A DNA stretch of 64,000 nt from Pelomonas sp047654805. GTDB lineage: Bacteria > Pseudomonadota > Gammaproteobacteria > Burkholderiales > Burkholderiaceae_C. How positions within the stretch are numbered: position 1 is the first letter of the stretch; each line of letters starts with the position of its first letter. Shown in pieces: positions 24,992 to 33,514 of the stretch. The translations under genes were made by a program, and so were the position numbers. The DNA is taken from contig NZ_JASGIV010000001.1 in NCBI RefSeq assembly GCF_047654805.1, forward strand, positions 3,472,001 through 3,536,000, written 5' to 3'. Under the pieces are notes generated by a model that worked only from the letters and a program-made list of their open reading frames with translations, was not told where the DNA came from and did not search any database.

Positions 24992-25315
24992 ATGACCTAC
25001 ATCCCCATCTGCGCCGTCGACGAGATCCTGCCCGACACCGGCGTGGCCGCCCGTATCGGCGACCGGCACGTGGCCGTGTTCCGCGTCGGCGCGGGCTGCT
25101 TCCATGCCATCGACAATATCGACCCGCGCTCCGGCGCCAGCGTGCTGGCGCGCGGTCTGGTCGGAAATCTGGGCGAACGCGTCGTCGTCGCTTCGCCTCT
25201 CTACAAGAACCATTTCGACCTCAACACCGGCGAGTGCATAGAGGCTCCCGAGCAGTCTGTGCGCACCCATATGGTGCACATACGGGACGGCCGCGTGCTC
25301 GTCGCTCTGGGCTGA
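24992..25315 (+). CDS. nirD: nitrite reductase small subunit NirD
   Basis: 107 aa from ATG 24992 with Shine-Dalgarno AAGGAG. Rieske-fold protein of the NirD type: the fold is clear (VAVFRVGAGCFHAIDNIDP ... ASPLYKNHFDLNTGECIE) but the Cys/His cluster ligands of a real Rieske centre are absent, as usual in NirD. It assists NirB. It is convergent with ntrC. Confidence 0.92.
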   Translation: MTYIPICAVDEILPDTGVAARIGDRHVAVFRVGAGCFHAIDNIDPRSGASVLARGLVGNLGERVVVASPLYKNHFDLNTGECIEAPEQSVRTHMVHIRDGRVLVALG

Positions 25316-25330
25316 CCGGGCTGCGCCCGG
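25316..25330. terminator. small hairpin between convergent nirD and ntrC
   Basis: CCGGGC (25316-25321) and GCCCGG (25325-25330) around a 3-base loop in the 16-base gap between stop codons. There is no T-run, so any termination role on either strand is a weak inference. Confidence 0.35.
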
Positions 25331-25331
25331 C

Positions 25332-26804
25332 TCAGACGTCCAGGCCCAGTTCCTGGATCTTGCGCGTGATCGTGTTGCGGCCAATGCCGAGCTTCTGCGC
25401 AGCCTCTATGCGGCGGCCGCGAGTGATGTCCAGCGCGGTCAGAATGAGCTGGGCCTCGAAGCGCTTGGTCAGCGCGTCCCAAACGTCCGCCTCGCCAGCG
25501 GCCAGCCGGGCACGGGCGTCGGCGGCCATCTCGGCCAGCCAGCCCTCACCACTGCTGGTACTGGCCGGCGCACTGACGGGTGGCGCCACGACGACACCAG
25601 GCTGGGTCGGCATCGCGCCGGTCATCGCCGTGGTGGAAGGCGCCGGCACATAGCCGGGCTGTAGTTCGTCCGGCAAGTCCTTAGGTTCAATGACCTGGCT
25701 GGGTGCCATCACGCTCAGCCAGTGGCAGATGTTCTCCAGCTGGCGGACGTTGCCGGGGAAGTCGAAGTGGGCCAACACGGCCAGCGCGGCATCGGACAGG
25801 CGCTTGGGCTCGACACCCAGCTCCGTCGCGCTGCGCTGCAGGAAGTGGCGGGCCAGCGCGGGCACATCCTCGCGGCGCTCGCGCAACGGCGGCAGGCGCA
25901 GGCGGATGACGTTGAGGCGGTGGAACAAGTCCTCGCGGAACACGCCCTGGCGCACACGCTCTTCCAGGTTCTGATGCGTGGCGGCGATAACTCGCACGTT
26001 GCTGCGCAGCGGGCTATGGCCGCCGACGCGGTAGAACTGACCATCTGACAGCACGCGCAACAGCCGCGTTTGCAGCTCGAACGGCATGTCACCGATTTCA
26101 TCGAGGAACAGCGTGCCACCGTCGGCCTGCTCGAAGCGGCCGCGTCGCGAGGCCTGGGCTCCTGTGAAGGCACCGCGTTCGTGGCCGAAGAGTTCGCTCT
26201 CCAGCAGATCCTTGGGGATGGCAGCCGTGTTGATGGCGACGAAAGGCCCCTCGCCACGCGGGCTGTGCTTGTGCAGCGCGCGGGCGACCAGCTCCTTACC
26301 CGAGCCACTCTCGCCCGTGATCATCACGGTGACGTTGCTCTGCGACAGCCGGCCGATGGCACGGAAGACGTCCTGCATGGCTGGCGCCTGGCCAAGCATC
26401 TCTGGCACCTGAGCCGCAGCCTCCTGGTCACCGGCCTCGCGCTGGCTCTCCTCCTGCGCGCGGCGGATCAGCTCGACGGCGCGCGGCAGGTCGAAGGGCT
26501 TGGGCAGGTACTCGAACGCGCCGCCCTGGAAGGCCGAAACCGCGCTGTCGAGGTCGGAGTAGGCCGTCATGATGATGACGGGCAGGGCCGGCAGCCGTGC
26601 CTTGACTTTGGCCAGCAGCTCCAGCCCCGAGCCACCCGGCATGCGGATGTCCGACACCAGCACCTGCGGGGAGTCGTCGTCCAGCGCGGCGAGCATGTCG
26701 CGCGCATTGCTGAAGCTGCGCACCGGCAGCCCCTCGCGGGCCAGGGCCTTCTCGAGCACGAAGCGGATCGAGTGGTCGTCGTCAACAACCCAGATGGATT
26801 TCAT
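25332..26804 (-). CDS. glnG: nitrogen regulation response regulator NtrC
   Basis: 490 aa sigma-54-dependent activator. Receiver domain 1-120 with phospho-acceptor Asp52 (VSDIRMPG) and Lys in YLPKPFD; AAA+ domain about 140-370 with Walker A GESGSGKE, sigma-54 loop GAFTGA and Walker B GTLFLDEIGD; C-terminal Fis-type HTH (TRGRRIEAAQKLGIGRNTITRKIQELGLDV). Phosphorylated by NtrB under nitrogen limitation, it binds enhancer sites and activates sigma-54 promoters; two good sites lie before glnA nearby. It is 34 bases after ntrB on the same strand. Confidence 0.96.
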   Translation of the reverse strand: MKSIWVVDDDHSIRFVLEKALAREGLPVRSFSNARDMLAALDDDSPQVLVSDIRMPGGSGLELLAKVKARLPALPVIIMTAYSDLDSAVSAFQGGAFEYLPKPFDLPRAVELIRRAQEESQREAGDQEAAAQVPEMLGQAPAMQDVFRAIGRLSQSNVTVMITGESGSGKELVARALHKHSPRGEGPFVAINTAAIPKDLLESELFGHERGAFTGAQASRRGRFEQADGGTLFLDEIGDMPFELQTRLLRVLSDGQFYRVGGHSPLRSNVRVIAATHQNLEERVRQGVFREDLFHRLNVIRLRLPPLRERREDVPALARHFLQRSATELGVEPKRLSDAALAVLAHFDFPGNVRQLENICHWLSVMAPSQVIEPKDLPDELQPGYVPAPSTTAMTGAMPTQPGVVVAPPVSAPASTSSGEGWLAEMAADARARLAAGEADVWDALTKRFEAQLILTALDITRGRRIEAAQKLGIGRNTITRKIQELGLDV

Positions 26805-26838
26805 GAGGTTCCTCAGCCCGTCCCGTCGGCTTGTGGCC

Positions 26839-27936
26839 TCAAGGCAAGGGCAGCGTGATTCGGAAATTCGTCAGGCCCGGCTCGCTCTCGCAGTCGATCA
26901 TGCCCTGGTGCTGTTGGGCGATCGTCTGCGCGAGCGTGAGTCCGAGGCCGGAGCCGCCCTCCCGCCCTGAAACCAGGGGAAAGAAGATGCGATCCCGGAT
27001 CTCGGCAGGGACGCCGGGACCGTTGTCCTCGATATGCAATTCCAATGCCAAGCGCCAGCGCTGCTTGCCGATGGTGACCTGCCGGGCGACACGCGTGCGC
27101 AGCACGATCTGTGCGTCACCGGCCGTGATGCGCGAACCCAGCACCTGAGCGGCGTTCTGCACGATGTTCAGCACCATCTGGATCAACTGCTCGCGGTCGC
27201 CACGAAAGTCGGGCAGCGATGTGTCGTAGTCGCGCGTGATGGTCAGGCCCTTGGGGTGCTCGATGAGCACTAGCGCCCTCACCCGCTCGCAGATCTCGTG
27301 GATGTTGACGTCGCCGACGACATGGGCACGCCGGTGCGGCGCCAGCAGCCGGTCGACCAGGCTCTGCAGTCGGTCCACCTCGTGAACGATGACCTGGGTG
27401 TATTCGGTCAGCTCGGCGCTTCCGTCCTGCAGCTCCAGCGCCAGCAGCTGAGCCGCGCCACGGATGCCACCCAGCGGGTTCTTGATCTCGTGGGCGAGGT
27501 TGCGGGTCAGCTCCTTGGTAGCCTGCACCTGGTCGAGATTGCGCTCGTCGCGGTCCTGGCGTGCCTGCTGCGCGATCTCGATGAGCTCGACGAGCACGCG
27601 CGGCGCTCCATCCTCACCCGCATCCATCTGCGACACGATGACGTGCACCGGCAGCCCATCCTCATGGGCCCACGAGCCGCGGCGCAGCAACGCGTCGAAG
27701 CGGCTGCTGGAGTAGTGGTTGGCAGCGACACCGGCCAGTGTCTCGGTCAGACGCTGGGCATCGGCGAACCAGTCCGGCAACTGGGCCTTCTGCACCGTGC
27801 GACGCGACAGCCGCATGCCGTTCTCGAAGGCCGCATTGGCGAACAGGCATTCGCCATCGGCACTGACGACGACGACCATGGTGGCCAGCAGGTCCAGGCC
27901 TGCAAACTCGGCCGGCAACAGGGAGGTATCAGTCAT
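26839..27936 (-). CDS. glnL: nitrogen regulation sensor kinase NtrB
   Basis: 365 aa cytoplasmic kinase/phosphatase for NtrC. N-terminal PAS domain (about 10-125), HisKA box NLAHEIKNPLGG with His149, then the HATPase domain with N box (QMVLNIVQNAAQ), G1 DNGPGVP and G2 GREGGSGLGL. In the known pathway PII switches it from kinase to phosphatase according to glutamine. It has no membrane segment. It lies between the DUF4124-like gene and ntrC, in the usual glnA-X-ntrB-ntrC order of Burkholderiales. Confidence 0.95.
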   Translation of the reverse strand: MTDTSLLPAEFAGLDLLATMVVVVSADGECLFANAAFENGMRLSRRTVQKAQLPDWFADAQRLTETLAGVAANHYSSSRFDALLRRGSWAHEDGLPVHVIVSQMDAGEDGAPRVLVELIEIAQQARQDRDERNLDQVQATKELTRNLAHEIKNPLGGIRGAAQLLALELQDGSAELTEYTQVIVHEVDRLQSLVDRLLAPHRRAHVVGDVNIHEICERVRALVLIEHPKGLTITRDYDTSLPDFRGDREQLIQMVLNIVQNAAQVLGSRITAGDAQIVLRTRVARQVTIGKQRWRLALELHIEDNGPGVPAEIRDRIFFPLVSGREGGSGLGLTLAQTIAQQHQGMIDCESEPGLTNFRITLPLP

Positions 27937-27963
27937 GGCGCACGCTGGTGCGTGCGCCAGCGG

Positions 27964-28455
27964 TCAGGGAAGCTTGGAGATTTCGCGCTTGAGCGCCTGG
28001 ACATCAGCCTCGTAGCGGGCGATGTTGTCCTTGAGTTCGGCCATGCGGTCCAGATACTTCTGGTAGTTGCGCTCGTCACCACGCCGCTCGCTCTGGCCGC
28101 TGCTGAAGTCCCGCTGCGCGTTCGCCAGCCGTTCCTCGGCCTGACGCAACTCGGCCTGCAACACCTGGCGACGCTCGTCGTCACGTGCACGCTGCTGGCC
28201 GGCCTCGACACGACCATCACCACTGCGAGCCCCCTCCCCGGCGGGCGCCGCCGCCGCGCTGGTGCGCGGCTTGGGCGCCTGCAGGACGGTGATGGGCGTG
28301 CCTTCGATCGTGCGGCACCCCTTCTCGCTGGCTTCCTTGGCGGACAGCGCATCTGTGTAGAGCACCGGCGGGCCGGGGCAACGGTAGACCGTGCCCTGGG
28401 CTTGAGCACCCAGGCTGGCCAGAACGAACAACGGTGCCAGCAGTCGATTCAGCAT
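27964..28455 (-). CDS. exported DUF4124-like protein with C-terminal coiled coil
   Basis: 163 aa from ATG 28455 (MLNRLLAPLFVLASLGAQAQ), chosen because the signal peptide starts there; an upstream in-frame ATG at 28485 overlaps the glnA terminator. The mature part opens GTVYRCPGPPVLYTDALSAKEASEKGCRTIEG, the DUF4124 pattern with two Cys that may form a disulfide, followed by an Ala/Pro linker and a long helix (ERRQVLQAELRQAEERLAN ... DNIARYEADVQALKREI). Function unknown; it is a recurrent companion of glnA-ntrBC in this group. It is 27 bases upstream of ntrB. Confidence 0.8.
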   Translation of the reverse strand: MLNRLLAPLFVLASLGAQAQGTVYRCPGPPVLYTDALSAKEASEKGCRTIEGTPITVLQAPKPRTSAAAAPAGEGARSGDGRVEAGQQRARDDERRQVLQAELRQAEERLANAQRDFSSGQSERRGDERNYQKYLDRMAELKDNIARYEADVQALKREISKLP

Positions 28456-28483
28456 GCGGGGATTGTGGCCCAGACACGGCAAC

Positions 28484-28510
28484 AAAAAAGGGGCCGCGCG
28501 GGCGGCCCCT
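28484..28510 (-). terminator. Rho-independent terminator after glnA
   Basis: Read on the minus strand: stem AGGGGCCGC / GCGGCCCCT (28510-28502 and 28497-28489) with a 4-base loop, then six Ts (28489-28484). It separates glnA from the DUF4124-ntrBC genes, so ntrBC may depend on read-through or a separate promoter. Confidence 0.85.
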
Positions 28511-28551
28511 TTCCAGGGATGGCCAGGCAGCGGTGATGCTGCCCATCGCCA

Positions 28552-29967
28552 TCACAGGGCGTAGTACATGTCGAACTCGACCGGGTGGGTCGCCATGCGG
28601 AAGCGGGTCACTTCCTGCATCTTCAGCTCGATGTAGGCATCGATGTAGGAATCCGTGAACACGCCACCCTTGGTCAGGAAGGCACGGTCCTTGTCCAGGT
28701 ACTCCAGCGCCTGGTCGAGGCTGTGGCAGACGGTCGGGATCTTCGCGTCTTCCTCGGGCGGCAGATGGTAGAGGTCCTTGGTGGCGGCTTCGCCCGGGTG
28801 AATCTTGTTCTCCACGCCGTCCAGGCCAGCCATCAACAGCGCGCTAAAGGCCAGATAGGGGTTGGCAGAGGGATCCGGGAAGCGCGCCTCGACGCGGCGG
28901 CCCTTCGGGTTGGCCACGTAGGGGATGCGGATAGAGGCCGAGCGGTTCTTGGCAGAGTAGGCCAGCTTGACCGGGGCTTCGAAGCCGGGCACCAGGCGCT
29001 TGTAGCTGTTGGTGCCGGGGTTGGTGATGGCGTTCAGGGCGCGGGCGTGCTTGATGATCCCGCCGATGTAGTACAGCGCGAATTCGCTCAGACCGGCGTA
29101 GCCGTCGCCGGCGAACAGGTTCTTGCCGTCCTTCCACACGGACTGGTGCACGTGCATGCCGGAGCCGTTGTCACCGACCAGGGGCTTGGGCATGAAGGTC
29201 GCGGTCTTGCCGTAGGCATGGGCGACGTTTTGAACGATGTACTTCTGCAGCTGCGTCCAGTCCGCGCGCTGGACCAGCGAGCTGAACTTGGTGCCGATTT
29301 CCATCTGGCCTGCATTGGCCACTTCGTGGTGATGCACTTCGACCGGAATGCCCATCTGTTCAAGGATCAGGCACATCTCCGAACGCATGTCCTGGCCGCT
29401 GTCGACCGGCGGCACGGGGAAGTAGCCGCCCTTGACGGTGGGACGGTAGCCGCTGTTGCCGTGCTCGTATTCCTTGGAGGAGTTCCAGGCGCCTTCTTCC
29501 GATTCGATCTTGAAGAACGAGCCGGACATCTCGTTGCCCCAACGCACGCTGTCAAAGATGAAGAACTCGGGTTCCGGGCCGAAGTAGGCGGTGTCGCCCA
29601 GACCGGAGGCCTTCAGGTAGGCCTCGGCACGCTTGGCCAGCGAGCGGGGATCGCGCTCGTAGGCCTTGCCATCGGCAGGGTCGACGACGTCGCACGACAG
29701 GATCAGCGTCGGCTCTTCAAAGAAGGGGTCGATGTTGGCCGTGTTGGGATCGGGCATCAGCAGCATGTCCGAGGCCTCGATGCCCTTCCAGCCGGCGATC
29801 GAGGAGCCGTCGAAGGCGTGACCCGACGCGAACTTGTCTTCGTCAAAGTGCGAGACGGGCACGGAAACGTGCTGCTCCTTGCCACGGGTATCGGTGAAGC
29901 GGAAGTCGACGAACTTGACTTCGTTCTCCTTCACCATGTTCATCACGTCGGCGACGGTCTTGGCCAT
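28552..29967 (-). CDS. glnA: glutamine synthetase type I
   Basis: 471 aa from ATG 29967 (MAKTVADVMNMVKENEV) after Shine-Dalgarno AGGAG. Forms glutamine from glutamate, ammonium and ATP as a dodecamer. Seen: the beta-grasp N-domain with DGSSIAGW, active-site strands FGPEPEFF and KPLVGDNGSGMH, the ATP-site NPGTNSYKRL, and the adenylylation Tyr in KDLYHLPPEE near residue 398, showing GSI-beta control by GlnE. Expression is very likely driven by the sigma-54 promoter at 30041-30058 with NtrC sites further upstream. Confidence 0.97.
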   Translation of the reverse strand: MAKTVADVMNMVKENEVKFVDFRFTDTRGKEQHVSVPVSHFDEDKFASGHAFDGSSIAGWKGIEASDMLLMPDPNTANIDPFFEEPTLILSCDVVDPADGKAYERDPRSLAKRAEAYLKASGLGDTAYFGPEPEFFIFDSVRWGNEMSGSFFKIESEEGAWNSSKEYEHGNSGYRPTVKGGYFPVPPVDSGQDMRSEMCLILEQMGIPVEVHHHEVANAGQMEIGTKFSSLVQRADWTQLQKYIVQNVAHAYGKTATFMPKPLVGDNGSGMHVHQSVWKDGKNLFAGDGYAGLSEFALYYIGGIIKHARALNAITNPGTNSYKRLVPGFEAPVKLAYSAKNRSASIRIPYVANPKGRRVEARFPDPSANPYLAFSALLMAGLDGVENKIHPGEAATKDLYHLPPEEDAKIPTVCHSLDQALEYLDKDRAFLTKGGVFTDSYIDAYIELKMQEVTRFRMATHPVEFDMYYAL

Positions 29968-30040
29968 CAAAAGCTCCTAGCGGGATCGAGGGTGGATTGC
30001 CGCCGCCAGCACACGCGCGCCAGCGGCCACAGGGGATTCA

Positions 30041-30058
30041 AAGCAGGTTGCATGCCAG
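30041..30058 (-). promoter_or_regulatory. sigma-54 promoter of glnA
   Basis: Minus strand CTGGCATGCAACCTGCTT: GG at 30056-30055 and GC at 30044-30043 with exactly 10 bases between, matching TGGCACG-N4-TTGCA at the invariant positions. The predicted start of transcription is near 30031, giving a leader of about 64 bases before glnA. Confidence 0.8.
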
Positions 30059-30126
30059 ATGCACCGACATGGGTTGTCGCCCGCAACTGCGGACATTATG
30101 TGGCGCTGCCCGTGACGGTGCGAACA

Positions 30127-30918
30127 CTATCGCACCATCTCGGTGCTTATTGATGCACCATGATGGATCACGCCCTGTTTCAGGGCGTCATAGGCCGGGG
30201 CAAGCAGTTCCGGGTGTCCCTTGACACCCAACTCGATGCATCGGCCCCAGCGCGGATGATCAACGCTGGGCAGGCTGAAGACTTTGATGCCGGCGAACTC
30301 GGCCTCGATGGCCTCCATAAGCGGTGTCAGGCTGGCTTCCATGGCGCCCTGCACGATCAGCGAGCGCTCCGTGACGCCGACCTGACGGTGCAACTGCGGG
30401 TAGCGATCCAATACCCAGGCCATCATTGGGTGCGCCATGACGGGAAAGCCGGGCACGAAGTGCACATGACCGACGCTGAAGCCTGGGATCTTGTTGTAGG
30501 GGTTGGGAACAAGGGCGGCGCCTTCTGGGAAGACGCCCATCTGGAAACGACGCAGCGTGTCCGGGTGGTCCGCATCGGCCATCACGCCCTGCTCTGCCGC
30601 CATCTGCTGCACACGCTGCCAGATCAGCTCGCGCGCATCAGGGTGCAGCGCGAGCGGCCGGCCCAGTGCGGCCGCGGCGGCCTGGCGGGTGTGGTCGTCG
30701 GGCGTGGCGCCGATGCCGCCGCAGCTGACCACGAGGTCGCCGCTGGCGAAGGCCTCGCGTAGCCGTGCCGTCAGCAGCTCCCGGTCATCGCCCAGGTACT
30801 GCGCCCATGCGAGCTGCATGCCACGCAGGGACAACAGCTCGATGAACTTGCCTAGATGCGAGTCCTGGCGCTTGGCCGAAAGGATCTCGTCGCCAATGAT
30901 GAAGAGACCCACCTGCAT
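30127..30918 (-). CDS. CinA-like MoCF-domain protein (molybdopterin-binding fold)
   Basis: 263 aa. Starts MQVGLFIIGDEILSAKRQD, the opening of CinA/MoaB-type domains, with SCGGIGATPDDHTRQ in place of the usual GGLGPTxDDxT, and NPYNKIPGF plus VPGFPVMAHPMM further on. The C-terminal nicotinamide-nucleotide deamidase domain of full CinA is missing, so it is the domain-only form with uncertain activity. It is the last gene of a five-gene cluster, 3 bases after the EI24 gene. The last codons overlap NtrC binding sites of glnA. Confidence 0.82.
   Translation of the reverse strand: MQVGLFIIGDEILSAKRQDSHLGKFIELLSLRGMQLAWAQYLGDDRELLTARLREAFASGDLVVSCGGIGATPDDHTRQAAAAALGRPLALHPDARELIWQRVQQMAAEQGVMADADHPDTLRRFQMGVFPEGAALVPNPYNKIPGFSVGHVHFVPGFPVMAHPMMAWVLDRYPQLHRQVGVTERSLIVQGAMEASLTPLMEAIEAEFAGIKVFSLPSVDHPRWGRCIELGVKGHPELLAPAYDALKQGVIHHGASISTEMVR
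30132..30146. promoter_or_regulatory. NtrC binding site 1 (glnA enhancer)
   Basis: GCACC-ATCTC-GGTGC, a perfect inverted repeat fitting the NtrC consensus TGCACCA-N3-TGGTGCA. Its centre is 108 bases upstream of the predicted glnA start, as in the classic E. coli glnAp2 enhancer. It lies within the last codons of the cinA-like gene. Confidence 0.78.
30154..30170. promoter_or_regulatory. NtrC binding site 2 (glnA enhancer)
   Basis: TGCACCA-TGA-TGGATCA: left half exact, right half weaker. Its centre is 23 bases from site 1, about two helical turns, which suits cooperative binding of two NtrC dimers. Confidence 0.6.
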
Positions 30919-30921
30919 GGT

Positions 30922-31752
30922 TCAGACTTCCATGACAACGGCCGACTCCGCCACCGGCTCAGCAGCGCGCCTGGCCTGCAGCGCGGCGAGCGCGTAATGC
31001 GTGAACCAGGCCGTGGAGAAGGCGAACACCAGCGTGTAAAGCCAGATCGCCAGCAGCACGACGAAGGGCGCGAGCACGATGGTCAGCGCACTGACGGCCC
31101 AGATCAGCGACGGCGCGGCGCCGAGATAGCCGCAGATGACGCCCATGGTCAGCATGGGGATGCGGTGCTCTCTCAGCAGCGTGCGGCGCTCGTCGGCCGA
31201 GGCGTGCTCGGCCAGCACGTCGAAGCCGAAGACGCGGTAGGCCAGCCAGCCCCAGATCAACGGCGGCAGCACCATGACCAGCGGCGGGATCAACCACAGA
31301 GGCATGGACAGAAGAATGAGCACCAGCGCGATCACCGTGGCGCCCAGCGAGGTCGCGATGCTCTGCAGCAGCGTACCGCCGCGCTTCCTCTCCAGCAGCG
31401 TGAAGCGCCGTTGCGCGACCAGGCCCACGATGGCAGGCGTCATGCACAAAGCCACCAGCAGCAGGCTCAGCACGACGACGACGGGCAGCACGCCGGCCAG
31501 CACCACCAGCGCCGATAGCGCGCTGCGAAAAGACTGCAGGCCCATGGTGTCCAGCCACTGCAGCAAACTCTCGATGAGCAGCCAGCTTTCCAGCGTCGCG
31601 CGCACACCGGCGACAGCGCCCTCCCAGAAGAAGTACATGAAGCCGAACACCAGTACACCGGCGATCAGTAGCGGCAGCAGCGACAGCGCGATCACGCGCG
31701 GGTGCAGGCAGTAGGCGGCGGCGCGCCAGAAAGAGTCGGCCAGACCTTGCAT
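30922..31752 (-). CDS. EI24-domain (CysZ-like) membrane protein
   Basis: 276 aa from ATG 31752 (MQGLADSFWRAAAYCLHPRV), which overlaps the stop of the desaturase gene (ATGA); a longer start exists but lies in that gene. About six hydrophobic segments, the EI24/CysZ-like family: PRVIALSLLPLLIAG, VLPVVVVLSLLLVALCMTPAIV, RRFTLLERKRGGTLLQSIATS. CysZ members are sulfate channels, but many EI24 proteins have no known role, and no cysteine-synthesis gene is nearby. It belongs to the five-gene cluster 30127-34497. Confidence 0.8.
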   Translation of the reverse strand: MQGLADSFWRAAAYCLHPRVIALSLLPLLIAGVLVFGFMYFFWEGAVAGVRATLESWLLIESLLQWLDTMGLQSFRSALSALVVLAGVLPVVVVLSLLLVALCMTPAIVGLVAQRRFTLLERKRGGTLLQSIATSLGATVIALVLILLSMPLWLIPPLVMVLPPLIWGWLAYRVFGFDVLAEHASADERRTLLREHRIPMLTMGVICGYLGAAPSLIWAVSALTIVLAPFVVLLAIWLYTLVFAFSTAWFTHYALAALQARRAAEPVAESAVVMEV

Positions 31753-32729
31753 CAAGCGGGCTTTCGGAAAGAAGTGGCCAGCCGCCTCATCCCCAGCCAC
31801 TGCTGGCGCCAGAAGCCGCGGCCGTAGTCGCGACCGCCCTCCTCAGGCAACTGGTCACGCACGCCGGTCGCATCGAAGCGGTTCTCGAAATTGGCCGTGC
31901 CGAACAGCATGTCCCACAGCGGCAGCAGCACGCCGAAGTTATGCCCGCCCAGCGTGCCACGGCCGCCGGATTCGTGGCCTATGCCAATGCTGTGGTGCAG
32001 ACGGTGGAAGCGCGGGCTGATCAGTAGCCGCTCGCCGAATCGGCCGAAACTGATGCGGGCGTTCGCATGCTGCAGGCTTTCGTGCAGCTGGGTGACGACG
32101 ACGATGGCGACGAATTGCCCCGGCTCGACGCCGATGAAGCGCGCCAGCAGCGCGAAGGCGGTGGCGAGGATGACGTCGTCGAGCAGGTGGACTCGGTTGT
32201 CGCTCCACATCGTCATCTGGCGCTGGCTGTGGTGCAGGCTGTGCAGGGCCCACCACCAGTTGAACTGGTGCTGTGCGCGGTGCAGCCAGTAGTTCACGAA
32301 GTCGAAGACGACGAGATAGAGCAGAAAGCTCACCCACGCGATGTCGGTCACACCGGGCCACACGGCGTCCAGTTGCCAGGTTGGCAGACCCGCCAGGCGC
32401 AGCTGGCCGGCGATGCCGTCCCACAGCGGCTGGACGCTAAAGAACATCACCAGCCGCACCAGGCCCAGGCGGTGGATCAGCGTGTAAAGAACATCGGTGC
32501 GCACGGCCGCACGGTCTGTCACTGGTTCGACCGGCCAGCGGCGCTCCAGCAGACCGATGCCCAGCAGGATGATGGCGATCTGCAACAAGCCCAGAAGCAG
32601 CCAGCCGGTCGCGTCGAAAGCATCCTCCAGAAGGTTGCCCAGCCCCATGCCAAAAACCAACGGCTGCACGACGGCCTCGTACAGGGCCAGCTGCAGGCTG
32701 TCAAAGGTGTTGGAAATCCAGTCGATCAC
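31752..32729 (-). CDS. sterol desaturase/fatty acid hydroxylase superfamily membrane protein
   Basis: 325 aa from GTG 32729, which overlaps the deacetylase stop (GTGA). Integral membrane di-iron oxygenase: His clusters HRAQH (150-154), HSLHH (163-167), LHESLQH (216-221) and FHRLHH (242-246) with flanking hydrophobic helices. Family members hydroxylate or desaturate lipids; the C-terminal GIGHES...LGGHNFGVLLPLWDMLFGT is typical. The substrate is not known; bacteria of this group seldom make sterols, so a fatty acyl or ornithine-lipid-like substrate is more likely. Confidence 0.88.
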   Translation of the reverse strand: MIDWISNTFDSLQLALYEAVVQPLVFGMGLGNLLEDAFDATGWLLLGLLQIAIILLGIGLLERRWPVEPVTDRAAVRTDVLYTLIHRLGLVRLVMFFSVQPLWDGIAGQLRLAGLPTWQLDAVWPGVTDIAWVSFLLYLVVFDFVNYWLHRAQHQFNWWWALHSLHHSQRQMTMWSDNRVHLLDDVILATAFALLARFIGVEPGQFVAIVVVTQLHESLQHANARISFGRFGERLLISPRFHRLHHSIGIGHESGGRGTLGGHNFGVLLPLWDMLFGTANFENRFDATGVRDQLPEEGGRDYGRGFWRQQWLGMRRLATSFRKPA

Positions 32730-33514
32730 GGCTTGGCGAACAACGGCGCGTAGCGGGGATGCTCGCGCAACGGTGCGAAGCATAGGCCGCGTTGCTCCAG
32801 ACCGGTCAGCAGCGGCTCCAGCACCGCCGGCGCCCAGGGGTCTTGGCGCTCCCAGATGCCCAGGTGGGCCAGCAGGATGTCGCCCGGCCGGATGTCACGC
32901 AGCGCCTTCTCCAGCAACTGGGCGTTCGGATGGCTCTGGCTGGGCAGCTCGTCACCGAGGAAGCCCGCACGGCTCCAGCCCACGTGCGTGAAGCCGCAGG
33001 CCTTGGCCGCGTTCAGCAGCGCCGGTGACGTGCGCCCGGCCGGCGCACGGAAGATCGGCCCCAGTGGCTTGCCGGTCATTGCCGTGAAGCGCGTGCCGAC
33101 CTTGTGCAGGCTCTCGCAGTACTGTTCGGCCGTTAGTTCGCGCACGACCGGAGGGTTGATGCCGGCCTGAGTGCGGAACTTGAAGCGGGTGACTTTGCTA
33201 TCCACATCCGGCAGGTCCTGCAAGAAGACATCGTGGTCCCAGGTGTGGGCACCGAAGTCATGGCCCTCGGCGACCCGCTCGCGCCACCAAGGCGCCCAAC
33301 TGTCGTCCAGTGTCGTGCCACCTGTCTTGGTCGGCTCGCTGGCAAGGAAGAAGGTGGCGCGCGCGTTGTGCTTTTTCAGCGTGTCGGCGATCAGCGGGGC
33401 CACACCCATGTGGCCGGTGTCGAAAGTGAGGTAGACCGGCTTCTCGCAAGCGGCCGATGCATGAACACAGGCCGTGGCCGCCGTTGCCACGAGCGCAAGG
33501 GACAACCACTTCAT
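32726..33514 (-). CDS. secreted polysaccharide deacetylase-family protein
   Basis: 262 aa with a signal peptide (MKWLSLALVATAATACVHASA). NodB-fold motifs: TFDTGHMGV, where the usual TFDDG second Asp (metal ligand) is Thr33, and HTWDHD with His90 and His94 (HxxxH). RAPAGRTS is motif 3 and AHLG near the end provides the catalytic His. The loss of the second Asp suggests altered metal binding or a different substrate from chitin/peptidoglycan deacetylases. It is coupled by overlaps to the propeller gene upstream and the desaturase downstream. Confidence 0.87.
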   Translation of the reverse strand: MKWLSLALVATAATACVHASAACEKPVYLTFDTGHMGVAPLIADTLKKHNARATFFLASEPTKTGGTTLDDSWAPWWRERVAEGHDFGAHTWDHDVFLQDLPDVDSKVTRFKFRTQAGINPPVVRELTAEQYCESLHKVGTRFTAMTGKPLGPIFRAPAGRTSPALLNAAKACGFTHVGWSRAGFLGDELPSQSHPNAQLLEKALRDIRPGDILLAHLGIWERQDPWAPAVLEPLLTGLEQRGLCFAPLREHPRYAPLFAKP

